From Neoactinobaculum massilliense (lineage in GTDB: Bacteria; Actinomycetota; Actinomycetes; Actinomycetales; Actinomycetaceae), in contig NZ_UWPE01000002.1 in assembly GCF_900604955.1 (NCBI RefSeq), forward strand, positions 186,001 through 250,000: 64,000 nt of DNA, given 5' to 3'. Shown here piece by piece: positions 1 through 15,161 of this stretch. The first letter of the stretch is position 1, and every line of letters starts with the position of its first letter. Position numbers and translations under genes: made by a program. The notes beneath the pieces were generated by a model that saw nothing but the letters and a program-made list of their open reading frames with translations, was not told the DNA's origin and made no database searches.

Positions 1-1486
1 CACCATCACCTCGGGCAGCACCGGTAACAACCAGATGTCGGGCACGAAGGGGTACCTGCTGGCCTACGTGCGCCAGGAACTGGTGGACACCGGGCAGTTC
101 ACGGAGGCCGAGCTGGATCGCGGTGGCCTCAAGATCTACACGTCCTTTGATCCGAAACTGCAGCAGTACGCGCAGGAAACAGTGGACAACCTTCCCTCCA
201 GCCGCCCGGACAACAACTACGTGGGCATGATGTCCGTGGACCCCCGCAACGGCGAAATTCTCATGATGTACGGCGGGGCCGACTACATGACGCGGCAGCG
301 CAACACCATGACGCAGGATCGAGCGCAGGCGGGTTCCACGTTCAAGGCGTTCGCGCTGCTTGCGGCCATGAAGCAGGACATTTCACTGTATTCGCGCTGG
401 GATGGAAATACGCCGCTCACCATCGGTGGCATCAAGGTACAGAATTACGACGGCGTGTCGCGCGGCAGCGTCAACCTCCTCACGGCCACGCAGCACTCCA
501 TTAACACCGCCTTTGTATCTCTCAACGAAGCCGTGGGCCCGGCCAATACGAAGGCTGCGGCCATTGAGGCTGGCATTCCGGCTGATACGCCGGGTCTGGA
601 TGAGAGCCTAACGAATGTGCTTGGTTCCGCCTCTCCCCGTGGCATCGACATGGCGCAGGCCTACTCCACGTTCGCCAACGGTGGGGCCACCGTGCCCAAT
701 CACGCGGTGGTGAAGGTGTAGAATAAAGACGGTAAGGACATTTATGACGCCTCCGTGACCGCTGAACAGAAGGTGGATAAGCAGCAGGCGCTTGAGGTGA
801 ACAAGGCCCTGGAGATGACCAATACCTCCGGCGGTACGGGCGCCGTGGTGGCGCGTACGCTCGGGCGGCCATCGGCCGGCAAGTCTGGTACGTCATCCGG
901 CCCGTGGTCCGCGTGGTACGTGGGTTATGTGCCGCAGATGCTCACCGTGGTCAATATGTTCCAGGTGGGGCCCAATGGGGAAGAACAGAAACTCACCCCC
1001 TTCGGGCGCTATCCCTACGCGATTGGTGGCAACACATATCCGGTGGACATGTGGGCGGAGTACATGGTGAAAGCCACCGCCGGTATGGAGGTCATGGACT
1101 TCGAGGAGCCCGCATCCACCAGTGGTTCGACAACACCGAGCTACGGTTACCAGGCGCCGGTTCAAGAGGCTACGCAGGCTCCGGTTACAGAAGCGCCGAC
1201 GGCGGAGGCCACCGAGCCGGTGGTACCCGAACCAACCAGCGAAGCCACGCAGCCGGCGGTGCCCGAGCCCACGAAGGACGTACCCGAGCAGCCCGCCCCG
1301 GCCGCCACCGAAAACGGACACGGGAGCAGTACTGGGAATGGGTCCGGCAGTGGATCGGGCAGTGGATCCGGGAATGGATCTGGAAACGGCTCTGGCGCCG
1401 GTAGTAATTCTGGCGGTGAGGCCGGTGCCGCAGCGGGCACCCGCTATGGCAACAACGGGAGCGGCACAAACAGCGGTGTGAATTAG
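1..1486 (+). pseudogene. Class A penicillin-binding protein (PonA-like), 3' part, interrupted by in-frame TAG
   Basis: Bifunctional PBPs polymerise and cross-link peptidoglycan outside the membrane; only the transpeptidase half and C-terminal tail lie in the window. The frame is open from base 2. The SxxK motif (STFK, in QAGSTFKAF) and SxN motif (SIN in HSINTAF) lie before a TAG at 719-721; the KSGT motif (AGKSGTSSG) lies after it in the same frame (755-1486 restarts at an ATG). The product ending at the first TAG would lack KSGT and should be inactive. The tail after about base 1120 is a Pro/Thr/Glu then Gly/Ser-rich low-complexity extension common in actinobacterial PBPs. A second TAG (1484-1486) ends the frame, but 22 more in-frame, aromatic-rich codons follow to a third TAG at 1553. 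Either a nonsense-mutated gene, a sequencing error, or readthrough; TAG is an ordinary stop in rplI, dnaB and glgP here. Confidence 0.75.
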
Positions 1487-1661
1487 TCCGGACGCTACGG
1501 CACCAGTGGATACGGCTGGCCGAACGACCGGTGGTTTGATTCCACCTGGCCGTAGAGCTGTGTGGTGCTGCGGTGGTGCTGGTCGGTGCCGCCTTGCCGT
1601 AACGCGGGGCTGTAGGAGGCGGTGCAACGCAAAGTAGCGGTGCAACGCAAGGCGACTGCAC

Positions 1662-1740
1662 AGAGAGGTGCCGCAATGCGAGGCGGCTGCGCAGAGAGGT
1701 GCCGCAATGCGAGGCGGCTGCGCAGAGAGGTGCCGCCGTG
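1662..1740. repeat. 31-bp tandem repeat, two exact copies plus a partial third
   Basis: Positions 1662-1692 and 1693-1723 are identical; a 14-base partial copy follows from 1724. Just upstream, related shorter repeats built on GTGCAACGCAA occur at 1622-1650. The array is non-coding, between the PBP gene and the rRNA leader. No spacers, so not a CRISPR. Confidence 0.85.
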
Positions 1741-1819
1741 TCATAACGCGTGCTGTGCGAGGCTGTGGCGCGGGGCTATGGCACGAGGTAATAACACGCC
1801 GGTGCTAACACGATGCCGT

Positions 1820-2211
1820 GCGGGTGGTTTCTCGGTGGTGTGGTGGGTGGATGGGTTTGTTCATTTTGTGGGCAGGCTTGTTTTCGTATTGTGGAATGTT
1901 TTGGTTTAACTTGTGATTAGTGGCATGGGTTTGTGGTGTTGTGTGGTGGTGGGGGTGGTGGGTATGCTTGTGCTTCGTCGCCTTGTGGTGGTGCTTGGTT
2001 TTCTCCCTTTGGGGGTGGCTGGGTGGTGCTGTGGGGTGGTGTTTTCTCCTTCCTGTGTGCTTGGGGTTGTTCTGGGTGTGTGGGGTGTGGGGGTGGTGGT
2101 TGAGTGCTTGATAGTGTGTTGACTTTTGAGAGTAAGAACAGGCTGGCTGTGCTCCTTTTTGTGGGGGTTGGTTGGTTTGTTGTTTTTGTGAGTCGTTTTG
2201 GCTTTCTGGTT
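1820..2211 (+). promoter_or_regulatory. G/T-rich leader and presumed promoter region of the rRNA operon
   Basis: About 390 bases with a marked excess of G and T on the + strand and almost no long open frames that look coding. It directly precedes the 16S 5' end, so it must hold the rrn promoters, antitermination signals and 5' processing stem. A TTGACT at 2119-2124 resembles a -35 box but no good -10 lies at the right distance. The promoter itself is therefore not placed. Confidence 0.45.
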
Positions 2212-7072
<4,861 letters not shown>

Positions 7073-7149
7073 ATTCTTTCTTGTTGTTCGCGTCTACTAT
7101 ACGATTCACGGCCCCCACGCCTAGTCGGCAGGGTTGTGGTGATCCATGC

Positions 7150-7275
7150 TTGTGGCGGTGGGCATGGCTGTGGGGGAACGCCCGGTCCCATTCCGAACCC
7201 CGTAGCTAAGCCCGCAACGCGCTGATGGTACTGCACTCGATAGGGTGTGGGAGAGTAAGACACCGCCGCCCACAA
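7150..7275 (+). rRNA. rrf: 5S ribosomal RNA
   Basis: Contains the conserved CCCGGTCCCATTCCGAACCC block (7181-7200) and the TGGTACTGCACTCGATAGGG / GTGTGGGAGAGTAAG end. The first and last ~10 bases (TTGTGGCGGT / ACCGCCGCCCACAA) pair to close helix I. Ends approximate. Confidence 0.93.
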
Positions 7276-7280
7276 ACCCC

Positions 7281-7316
7281 AGAGGGGGGTGCTCATGCGA
7301 GCACCCCCCTCTTTTT
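7281..7316 (+). terminator. Rho-independent terminator of the rRNA operon
   Basis: Perfect 14-bp stem (7281-7294 with 7299-7312), loop ATGC, followed by a run of T (7312-7316). It lies 5 bases after the 5S gene. Very strong and textbook in form. Confidence 0.95.
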
Positions 7317-7437
7317 CACACCCACACCCCAAAAGGGGCGGGGCATCCGGTAGACAAGACCGTAGACACAAGACCCACGAGCCCAAGGGCACGGAAACCA
7401 GGAACCAGGACCACCGGTTCCCACACGCCCTGAAACA

Positions 7438-7470
7438 CGAAAAGCGGGGCACTACCACGCGCCCCGCTTC
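7438..7470 (-). terminator. Terminator of guaB1
   Basis: AAGCGGGGC (7442-7450) pairs with GCCCCGCTT (7461-7469); on the - strand the stem is followed by TT. It lies just past the guaB1 stop. Its guaB1-proximal side, GCTTCGCCGTCGTAC, is nearly the same as that of the terminator after the aminopeptidase C gene at 61064-61089. Confidence 0.75.
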
Positions 7471-7480
7471 GCCGTCGTAC

Positions 7481-9411
<1,931 letters not shown>

Positions 9412-9427
9412 GCGGCGTCGAAACTTC

Positions 9428-9457
9428 TTGACCATCGCGGAAATATATATGTATAAT
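9428..9457 (+). promoter_or_regulatory. Sigma-70/SigA-type promoter of the secreted-protein gene
   Basis: TTGACC (9428-9433) and TATAAT (9452-9457) separated by 18 bases in a locally AT-rich stretch. This is close to consensus for the housekeeping sigma factor and is unusually AT-rich for this genome. The start codon is 70 bases downstream. Confidence 0.75.
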
Positions 9458-9526
9458 AAATACACATTCGTAAAGGTGCGAAGATATTAATAGTGTGATG
9501 TAAAGAGTTAGAAGGGTGGTAGCACT

Positions 9527-9925
9527 ATGCCACGCAAGGCTCGCCGTTTTCTTGCACTTTTCGCCGCAGCAGGCGCTCTAATTGCTGTATCAGCGCCCGC
9601 CATTGCTAATACAACCTATTCTTCATATAGCACCACTGTTGGATTTGGTGTCAGGCCCTACGGCTATTCTGATTATCAGACGAAAGCTGTTGGAGGAGCG
9701 ACAGGGACGCTCAAGTCTTCTAATGTTGGCGGGAGCTATGTACTCTCCGCTCGGACCAACTCTTCCAAAAGGGTTGGAACATGGACTGGATATACGGTCA
9801 GCGATGGTACAAAGCATGAATTACTGAATTCGCATACTGCCGGAGAGAAGGTGCGTTTACAGTTGAAGAATCGCCCACAGACCACGGTTTCTGTCCAGGC
9901 AAGTGGGACGTGGAGAGCGTATTAA
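9527..9925 (+). CDS. Small secreted protein of unknown function, bacteriocin-like context
   Basis: 132 residues. Residues 1-27 are a clear Sec signal peptide: RKARR, a hydrophobic core ALFAAAGALIAVSA, and AIA before the predicted cut. The mature part (~105 residues) has no cysteine, is rich in Ser, Thr, Gly and Tyr and alternates polar and hydrophobic residues, which suggests a beta-sheet protein; it ends GTWRAY. I do not recognise a family. It has its own strong promoter and an RBS (GAAGGGTGG) and is followed by two ABC permeases and an ABC ATPase in the same direction. In Gram-positive bacteria this order (small secreted peptide, membrane genes, ATPase) is typical of bacteriocins of the lactococcin-972 kind, so a bacteriocin or other secreted effector is the leading guess. 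A cell-wall-binding or adhesin-like role is not excluded. Confidence 0.8.
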   Translation: MPRKARRFLALFAAAGALIAVSAPAIANTTYSSYSTTVGFGVRPYGYSDYQTKAVGGATGTLKSSNVGGSYVLSARTNSSKRVGTWTGYTVSDGTKHELLNSHTAGEKVRLQLKNRPQTTVSVQASGTWRAY

Positions 9926-9980
9926 GAATAGGTGCCGCAGGCGTGAAAACGGAATGCGATTTGCGCGTGCGGCGCCCATA
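9926..9980 (+). terminator. Possible hairpin after the secreted-protein gene
   Basis: GGTGCCGCA (about 9931-9939) can pair with TGCGGCGCC (about 9969-9977). There is no T-run, so it may be an attenuator or mRNA-stability hairpin that lowers expression of the ABC genes relative to the secreted protein. Confidence 0.35.
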
Positions 9981-10079
9981 TTAGAGTTCCTTTAGTGTGG
10001 CCGGATTGGTCAGTATGGCTGGACCCATAACTAACGACGGCCGGCTCTTTTGTCTATTTGACGCGGTGGAGGTCTCCGG

Positions 10080-10862
10080 ATGAAAATCGATATTCGCCTG
10101 ATTCATGCGACCGTACGCACCACTGTCTCGTATCCCTCCTACTGGCTCACCTGTTTAGCTCTGATTATTTTGTGGCCCGGCATGGCCTTCTTTGGGCAGA
10201 GTTCTGTTGCCTACGATCAGTGGCAGCAGTACTACTACGACGGGAGTGGCTTCGTCGGACTATTCTTTCCGCTCTTTGTCACGCTTCTTGTGCAAATGCC
10301 ATTGCTTGATGAGTGGTCAAACACCTATTTTCTTCCGACCCGAACGCGTATAGGTAGTTGGCATTACCTGCGTGCGAAGGTTTTTGCGGTTGGCCTTGTG
10401 GCGGGCGCGACGATGGCGCTGCTGGTAGTGCTGGCATTTGTACTCGCCAAAGTGACATTCAAGCCGGTGAATCCGCAGGGACTTCTCGATCCGCCGGATC
10501 TCTCTCGCTACCAATTCGGGCAGCTATGGGAAAAGTCGGCGCTAGCTTACATAGTGGTGTTTGCCCTATGGGTGGGGATCGTAGCGGCGAGCGAAGCAAT
10601 TCTTGCGGTGGTTGCGGCAGCCATCATCAGCAACAAGCTCATCGCAATTGCGGCGCCTTTCCTCGTTTTGTTCGTTGTGAACCTCATCGTGCAAATACTC
10701 GGTCTCGAGGAGTTTCAGTTACCGCCGCTTCGCACAAACATTACCCAGCAGCCGATGTGGATGGAGTTGCCGGGCTGGTTCTTCATCATGCTGCTGGGCT
10801 GCCTGGGCCTTTGGCAAATCCGGAAGTCCAATTACTCCACGCCGGGGCTGGTGCGCTCATGA
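10080..10862 (+). CDS. ABC transporter permease subunit 1 (unrecognised family)
   Basis: 260 residues, mostly hydrophobic, with about six membrane segments (roughly residues 15-38, 58-80, 100-125, 155-180, 190-215, 235-253) and short polar loops. This is the size and layout of ABC-2 or LanE/G-like immunity permeases. Start ATG at 10080 follows GAGGTCTCCGG. The stop overlaps the next ATG (ATGA, 10859-10862), so the two permeases are translationally coupled, as expected for a heteromeric transporter. No peptidase or substrate-binding domain is present, so the complex more likely exports a substrate or removes it from the membrane than imports. Substrate unknown; the neighbouring secreted protein is the obvious candidate. 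Confidence 0.75.
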   Translation: MKIDIRLIHATVRTTVSYPSYWLTCLALIILWPGMAFFGQSSVAYDQWQQYYYDGSGFVGLFFPLFVTLLVQMPLLDEWSNTYFLPTRTRIGSWHYLRAKVFAVGLVAGATMALLVVLAFVLAKVTFKPVNPQGLLDPPDLSRYQFGQLWEKSALAYIVVFALWVGIVAASEAILAVVAAAIISNKLIAIAAPFLVLFVVNLIVQILGLEEFQLPPLRTNITQQPMWMELPGWFFIMLLGCLGLWQIRKSNYSTPGLVRS

Positions 10863-12346
10863 AGCGCCTCGCTCCCTATCGCCCGTCGATGTGGGTGCTT
10901 GGTATTTATGTACTGCTCCTCCTCATAGAGACCGGGTATCAGCGCTTTGTTCCGCATTCCGGTGGTGCGGTACTGCATTCGTACTGGGAGCATGCGCTGA
11001 CGTATCTCCACTACGGCTACGTCGTGGCATACGTGGTCTTTCCGTTAGCAGCGTGGTGTGTTCTTAGTCAGCTACGGCGCGCACGCAGCACCGAACAGAT
11101 GATTCGATACCCCACCCGGACCAGGTGGGCGCTGGCTCAGGGCATCAATTCCCTCGGGTGGAGTCTCCCGCTCGTGGCGCTCTTGGCGGTGGCAACGTTG
11201 GGCGTTGGGATCGGGTTGCCCTTCCAGTGGGAATGGCCGGATGCCGCGTATTCTGACGAGATTCGTGGAACCGCACCGTGGCTGGCAGCGCATTTTCCGT
11301 CGCCGTTTCTTGAAATGCTATGGACCCTTATCGCCATTGTGCTTGTACTGGGTGGATTGACGATCCTTGTTGCCCTCGCAACTGCCTGGACCGAGTCGGA
11401 GGCGTGGGTGGCGCTGGCTGTTTTGCTGGTTCTGGCGTGGACATTCGCCACGTTTGGAACCGAGTCAGCTGTCATTTCGATCCTTAGCCCCCTCGCCTAC
11501 GCGTTGCCGTGCGCATTGGCCGGCATATTTCCGCTTGGAATTTTCAGTGGCCCGGTTATCTTTGTCGCTACTATTGCGCTCATCAGCGTCTGCGTGACCA
11601 TGCTCGAAGAACGATTCCAGGAGCAGTCCCGGAAACCAAGAAGAGAATTGTCTCCTCTCTTGATGTCGGGGATTGGCGGCGTGGCGCTGCTGGCGATATC
11701 CGCGTTCTTGCAGCCACAAACTAGCCCCGGCGAGACGATAGGGGAATTACTAGCTGGGTCCGGCTACGAGTTGTTCTCGGTACTTCCGTACGGCATCGGT
11801 GCACTACTGGTAGTTGTTCCCGCTCTAGTTGTCGCGAAAAACCTCACCGAGTCGCTGGAGACGCGCCGGTATCAGGAGATGATCCGTGTAGGGAAGCCGG
11901 CGTATTGGCTCCTCGGCGAGTTGCGCCGCACAGTACCGGCGATACTCATGTATTCGATTTCTCTCGGCGCGACGGCTGCGATATTGACGTGGCTAAAGTC
12001 CGGTGGAATCACAGCATTTGTTCTTGGCCTCGCGGCGCTTTGGTGCGCTGTGCTCGCGATACAGATCGAGGTGCTAGTGGTGGGTATCGTGGCCACCGTT
12101 GTTGCGATGCGGCGTAGTGCAGGTGGGGGATACGCGCTTCTCGGTTATCTGCTCCTGGCGGTACCTCTTGGACAGGCCTCCTACTTCATGCCGGCCGGCC
12201 AGTCCTCCGCCTTGCGAATCATGGATGAGGATTCCCAGGTTCTTAGTATGAGTGCGCTGCCCCTGGTGGCAGTACTGGTGTGGCTTCTGGCCATTGCTGG
12301 AATTACATGTTTCATCATTAACCGCACCCGCGGAGAACTGGAGTAA
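10859..12346 (+). CDS. ABC transporter permease subunit 2 (large membrane protein)
   Basis: 495 residues with about twelve predicted membrane segments in two similar halves, each starting with a cytoplasmic stretch carrying Arg-rich turns (LRRARSTEQMIRYPTRTR; ESLETRRYQEMIRVGKPAYW). The start is the ATG that overlaps the stop of the upstream permease; an earlier start in the same frame at 10358 would overlap that gene by 500 bases and is rejected. The stop is 2 bases before the ATG of the ATPase gene. I do not recognise a named family. The double-length layout suggests it contributes most of the membrane channel, paired with the 260-residue subunit. Confidence 0.75.
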   Translation: MKRLAPYRPSMWVLGIYVLLLLIETGYQRFVPHSGGAVLHSYWEHALTYLHYGYVVAYVVFPLAAWCVLSQLRRARSTEQMIRYPTRTRWALAQGINSLGWSLPLVALLAVATLGVGIGLPFQWEWPDAAYSDEIRGTAPWLAAHFPSPFLEMLWTLIAIVLVLGGLTILVALATAWTESEAWVALAVLLVLAWTFATFGTESAVISILSPLAYALPCALAGIFPLGIFSGPVIFVATIALISVCVTMLEERFQEQSRKPRRELSPLLMSGIGGVALLAISAFLQPQTSPGETIGELLAGSGYELFSVLPYGIGALLVVVPALVVAKNLTESLETRRYQEMIRVGKPAYWLLGELRRTVPAILMYSISLGATAAILTWLKSGGITAFVLGLAALWCAVLAIQIEVLVVGIVATVVAMRRSAGGGYALLGYLLLAVPLGQASYFMPAGQSSALRIMDEDSQVLSMSALPLVAVLVWLLAIAGITCFIINRTRGELE

Positions 12347-12348
12347 CT

Positions 12349-13008
12349 ATGAGCATCATTTCGCTACGCGGCGTGGAGAAGTCCTTCCATGGGCGCCCGG
12401 TGTTTACCGACGTGAACCTGGACGTAGAGGAAGGGACCGCCGTCGCCCTGCAGGGGGAGAACGGATCCGGTAAGTCGGTACTGTTGAAGATTATGTGCGG
12501 CTTTGTTGCGCCCGACGCCGGTACGGTCACGATTGACCCGCGGTACCTGAGTAAGGGACGCACGTTTTCTGAGGGCTTCGGAGTGTTGATCGATCGGCCG
12601 GGATATATTCCGTTATTATCGGGGCTGGATAATTTGATGAGCCTGGCGCGCATTCGGAACAAAATTGATGAGCGGAAGGTGCGCGCGACCCTCGAACTGG
12701 TAGGGCTGGATCCCGATCTGCCCCAGAAGACGCGCTATTACTCGCTGGGAATGAAGCAGCGGCTGGGTATCGCGCAGGCCATTATGGAGGATCAACCAAT
12801 CCTGCTACTCGACGAGCCGTTTAACGCCCTCGACGTGGATACCGTAGCGGAGTTCCGCTCGCTCTTTCGCCGGCTTGTTGATAGTGGGCGCACGCTTGTT
12901 CTGACCAGTCACAATCAGGACGACATCAATGCTGTTGCCGACGTCGCCTACAGGTTCCGCAGGGAGCATCTAGAACTGGTGCCTGCCCTGGGTGAGGAAG
13001 AGAAGTAG
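12349..13008 (+). CDS. ABC transporter ATP-binding protein
   Basis: 219 residues. Walker A GENGSGKS (36-43), signature YSLGMKQRLG (131-140, the SLGMKQR form seen in bacitracin/lantibiotic-immunity type ATPases), Walker B ILLLDEP (151-157), H-loop TSH (186-188). Single domain, so it works as a dimer powering the two preceding permeases. It begins 2 bases after the upstream stop, so all three ABC genes form one unit. The signature motif and the small size favour a LanF/BcrA-like role (export or self-protection) over nutrient uptake. Last gene of the cassette; repeat copies begin about 30 bases downstream. Confidence 0.9.
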   Translation: MSIISLRGVEKSFHGRPVFTDVNLDVEEGTAVALQGENGSGKSVLLKIMCGFVAPDAGTVTIDPRYLSKGRTFSEGFGVLIDRPGYIPLLSGLDNLMSLARIRNKIDERKVRATLELVGLDPDLPQKTRYYSLGMKQRLGIAQAIMEDQPILLLDEPFNALDVDTVAEFRSLFRRLVDSGRTLVLTSHNQDDINAVADVAYRFRREHLELVPALGEEEK

Positions 13009-13106
13009 TCGGATACGCCGGGTTGGCGGTCCACTTGCCGGTGTTTAAAGGCCTTTAGTGCGGTTTGAAGGTCTTCAATTCTGGCCCGTCCATTGTCCAC
13101 TTGCGG

Positions 13107-13230
13107 TTTAAAGGCCTTTAATGCTGTTTGGAGGCCTTTAATTCTGGCTTTGGTGGGTCCCATCCGTATTCGAAGGCCGTTAGGGTTCTTTGGGGGTGGG
13201 TGGTGCACCTGCAAATGACACTAACCACCT
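13107..13230 (+). repeat. Copy B of the ~160 bp repeat (tail diverged)
   Basis: Shares the AAAGGCCTTTAATGCTG start, the AATTCTGGCTTTGGTG block and the GGTGCACCTGCAAA block with copies A and C; the CTTCTAACTCGG tail is missing. Short fragments of the same family occur at about 13046-13082 and 13272-13306. Confidence 0.8.
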
Positions 13231-13355
13231 GCAAACGCGACTTGGGCCTGTCAACCCACCGCCCACTTGCGGTTTAAAGGTCTTTAGTGTGGTTTGGAGG
13301 CCTTTAGGTCGATTCACGGCTGGGCGGATCCTGCTGTGCGCGGGTGCTGCCATGT

Positions 13356-13515
13356 GTTTGAAGGCCATTGATGCTGTTTGGAGGCCTTTAATTCCGGCTT
13401 TGGTGGCCTCCATCCGTATTCGAAGGCCTTTAGTGTTCTTTGAAGGCGGCTGGTACACCTGCAAACGACACTAACCACCTTCTAACTCGGGTGGTGGGTA
13501 CAGGCTTCCAACCCG
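13356..13515 (+). repeat. Copy C of the ~160 bp repeat
   Basis: Full-length partner of copy A (9253-9411), same orientation, with GGCCTTTAGTGTTCTTTG and CTTCTAACTCGGGTGGTGGG conserved. Together the two make direct repeats bracketing the four-gene cassette. Confidence 0.85.
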
Positions 13516-13755
13516 GGCAGTAGCTACAAGGCGCCCGCGAGGTGAACCTCTTGGGAGGCTAGGCGTCGGGCGCCTGCCGCCAACCACGCGGTACGTGCGC
13601 CGTATCGGGGCATCGGCAGCGGCGTCGTACTTCACTGGAAAAATGGCGAAAAACCCGCGTAAACTAAATGATTGCGTCTGCAAAACGGGACGCATCGCAT
13701 AACCCTCCTGCCACGGAGAGCCCGTGGCCGTTTAGACCAAAGGAGGTGGGTACAT

Positions 13756-14043
13756 ATGCGTGACTACGAGATGATGATGATCCTGTCCACCAACGTGGAT
13801 CAGCGAAACATCAAGCAGGTAGTTGACAAGATGCTGCAGGTTGTTCCCGCTGAAGGCGGTGCCGTAGCGAATGTCGATATTTGGGGCCAGCGCAAGCTCG
13901 CATACCCCATCAAGAAGCAGAGCGAAGCCATTTACGTGGTGGTGGACATGAGCACCACGCCGGCTACTGCAAAGGAACTTGACCGTCAGCTCGGCCTCAA
14001 CGAGTCCGTGCTGCGCACCAAGCTGCTGCGCAAGGAAAAGTAA
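13756..14043 (+). CDS. rpsF: 30S ribosomal protein S6
   Basis: 95 residues; binds the central domain of 16S rRNA together with S18, encoded two genes downstream. MRDYEMMMILSTNVD start, IWGQRKLAYPIKKQSEAIYV in the middle and RTKLLRKEK end are typical S6. The start is fixed by an excellent RBS (AAAGGAGGTGGG) 5-6 bases upstream; the frame extends back to 13672 without RBS support. First gene of rpsF-ssb-rpsR-rplI, an order kept across bacteria; ssb begins 15 bases after the stop. Confidence 0.97.
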   Translation: MRDYEMMMILSTNVDQRNIKQVVDKMLQVVPAEGGAVANVDIWGQRKLAYPIKKQSEAIYVVVDMSTTPATAKELDRQLGLNESVLRTKLLRKEK

Positions 14044-14058
14044 AGGCTGGAGGTAACC

Positions 14059-14646
14059 ATGGCTGGTGAACCGATTCTGACCGTTGTCGGCAATCTGACG
14101 GCGGATCCCGAACTGCGTTTCACAAACGCGGGCGTGCCGGTCGCGAGCTTCACGGTGGCCTCCACGCCTCGGAAGAAGAACCAGCAGACGGGTGACTGGG
14201 AAGATGGCGAGCCCATGTTCCTGCGCTGCTCCGTGTGGCGGGATTACGCGGAAAATGTTGCGGAATCCCTCACCAAGGGCACGCGCGTGATGGTAACGGG
14301 CCGATTCACGGTACGTTCCTATCAGACGAACAACGGGGAAACTCGGCAGTCCCTTGATCTGCAGGTGGATGAAATCGGCCCCTCTCTCCGCTACGCCAAG
14401 GCTCAGGTCACGAAGACCTCGGGCGGCGGGCACGGCGGCCAGGGTGGACGCGGAAACTACGGCGGGAACTACGGTGGTGGTTCCGGCAACTTTGGTGGCA
14501 ACGGCGGCTACGCGAACGGTGGTAACGCGGGCGGGAGCTACAACTCCGGCGCCTCCTACACCGCTCCTCAGGGCGGCTCCGCCAATGACCCGTGGCAAAC
14601 CGTGCCGCAGGGTGGTTCCGCGATCGACGACTATCCGCCGTTCTAA
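14059..14646 (+). CDS. ssb: Single-stranded DNA-binding protein
   Basis: 195 residues. Residues 1-110 are the OB fold ([46 protein letters not shown]). A Gly/Asn/Ser-rich disordered linker follows (about 118-175), and the protein ends in the acidic tip DDYPPF, the peptide that recruits replication and repair partners. Works as a tetramer covering ssDNA at forks. RBS GGCTGGAGG. Its place beside rpsF and rpsR, and dnaB further on, is the standard context for the essential SSB. Confidence 0.97.
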   Translation: MAGEPILTVVGNLTADPELRFTNAGVPVASFTVASTPRKKNQQTGDWEDGEPMFLRCSVWRDYAENVAESLTKGTRVMVTGRFTVRSYQTNNGETRQSLDLQVDEIGPSLRYAKAQVTKTSGGGHGGQGGRGNYGGNYGGGSGNFGGNGGYANGGNAGGSYNSGASYTAPQGGSANDPWQTVPQGGSAIDDYPPF

Positions 14647-14912
14647 ACCCGGGTTTTAGCCGAACTGGATTCGAACTGGATTTGGTCATTCTGTCAGTCC
14701 CGTTTTAGGCGGCCCTCGTTCTAGCCGGTTTTGCTTTAGCTGGTTCTTGCTGAGACGGTCCGCCGTTTAAAAGCGGACGGGTGGGTAGGCCAGTGCTCGG
14801 CGGCCGGTGAGGGTCTCGGCTCGAATGGCCGGACCGTTTGCGGGTTCAACAATTCCGGCAGCACATAACTGCTGCGCTGCATATCGACATAAAAGCTTAA
14901 AGGAGAACAACA

Positions 14913-15149
14913 ATGGGTAAGCGCCAACTGCGCAAGCCGAAGCGTCACATCACGCCTCACAAGCCCATCAAGGTGGGCCACATCGATTACAAGGACACCG
15001 CGACGCTGCGCCGTTTCATCTCGGACCGTGGCAAGATCCGCGCCAGCCGCGTGACCGGCGTGTCCGTTCAGGAGCAGCGCAAGCTCGCTCGTGCCATCAA
15101 GAACGCCCGTGAAATGGCGCTCCTGCCCTACACGTCCAACCACCGGTAA
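14913..15149 (+). CDS. rpsR: 30S ribosomal protein S18 (cysteine-free form)
   Basis: 78 residues; [20 protein letters not shown] and [10 protein letters not shown] are diagnostic for S18, which binds 16S rRNA with S6. The N-terminal region that carries a zinc-binding CxxC in many S18 proteins reads [13 protein letters not shown] here, and the protein has no cysteine at all, so it is the zinc-independent C- form. RBS AAAGGAG 10 bases before the ATG. It is separated from ssb by 266 bases, which may hold an extra promoter, and is followed by rplI after 12 bases. Confidence 0.96.
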   Translation: MGKRQLRKPKRHITPHKPIKVGHIDYKDTATLRRFISDRGKIRASRVTGVSVQEQRKLARAIKNAREMALLPYTSNHR

Positions 15150-15161
15150 GGAGGCACCGCA

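Larger units (their letters stand above)
13009..13755. other. Intergenic region filled by repeats, then the rpsF promoter region
   Basis: 13040-13515 consists of one full, one nearly full and two partial copies of the ~160 bp repeat, all on the + strand orientation. 13516-13740 is ordinary sequence that must hold the rpsF promoter; ribosomal-protein RBS AAAGGAGGTGGG is at 13739-13750. Confidence 0.7.

Noticed and set aside
1-1552. Reassignment of TAG to a sense codon
   Set aside because: rplI, dnaB, glgP and pdxK end at TAG at their family-typical C-termini, so TAG is a normal stop in this genome; only local readthrough or mutation remains possible.
1662-1740. Possible CRISPR array
   Set aside because: Units are contiguous without unique spacers and only two full copies exist; no cas genes nearby. 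The same holds for 19541-19622 and 32488-32589.
893-1744. 283-codon - strand frame opposite the PBP tail
   Set aside because: Arg/His/Thr-rich shadow of the Gly/Ser/Pro-rich tail and the tandem repeats.
10358-10858. Upstream extension of the second ABC permease to 10358
   Set aside because: It would overlap the first permease by 500 bases; the ATGA coupling at 10859 gives the natural start.
13732-14598. 288-codon - strand frame over rpsF and ssb
   Set aside because: Antisense to two certain essential genes; no RBS or family resemblance.
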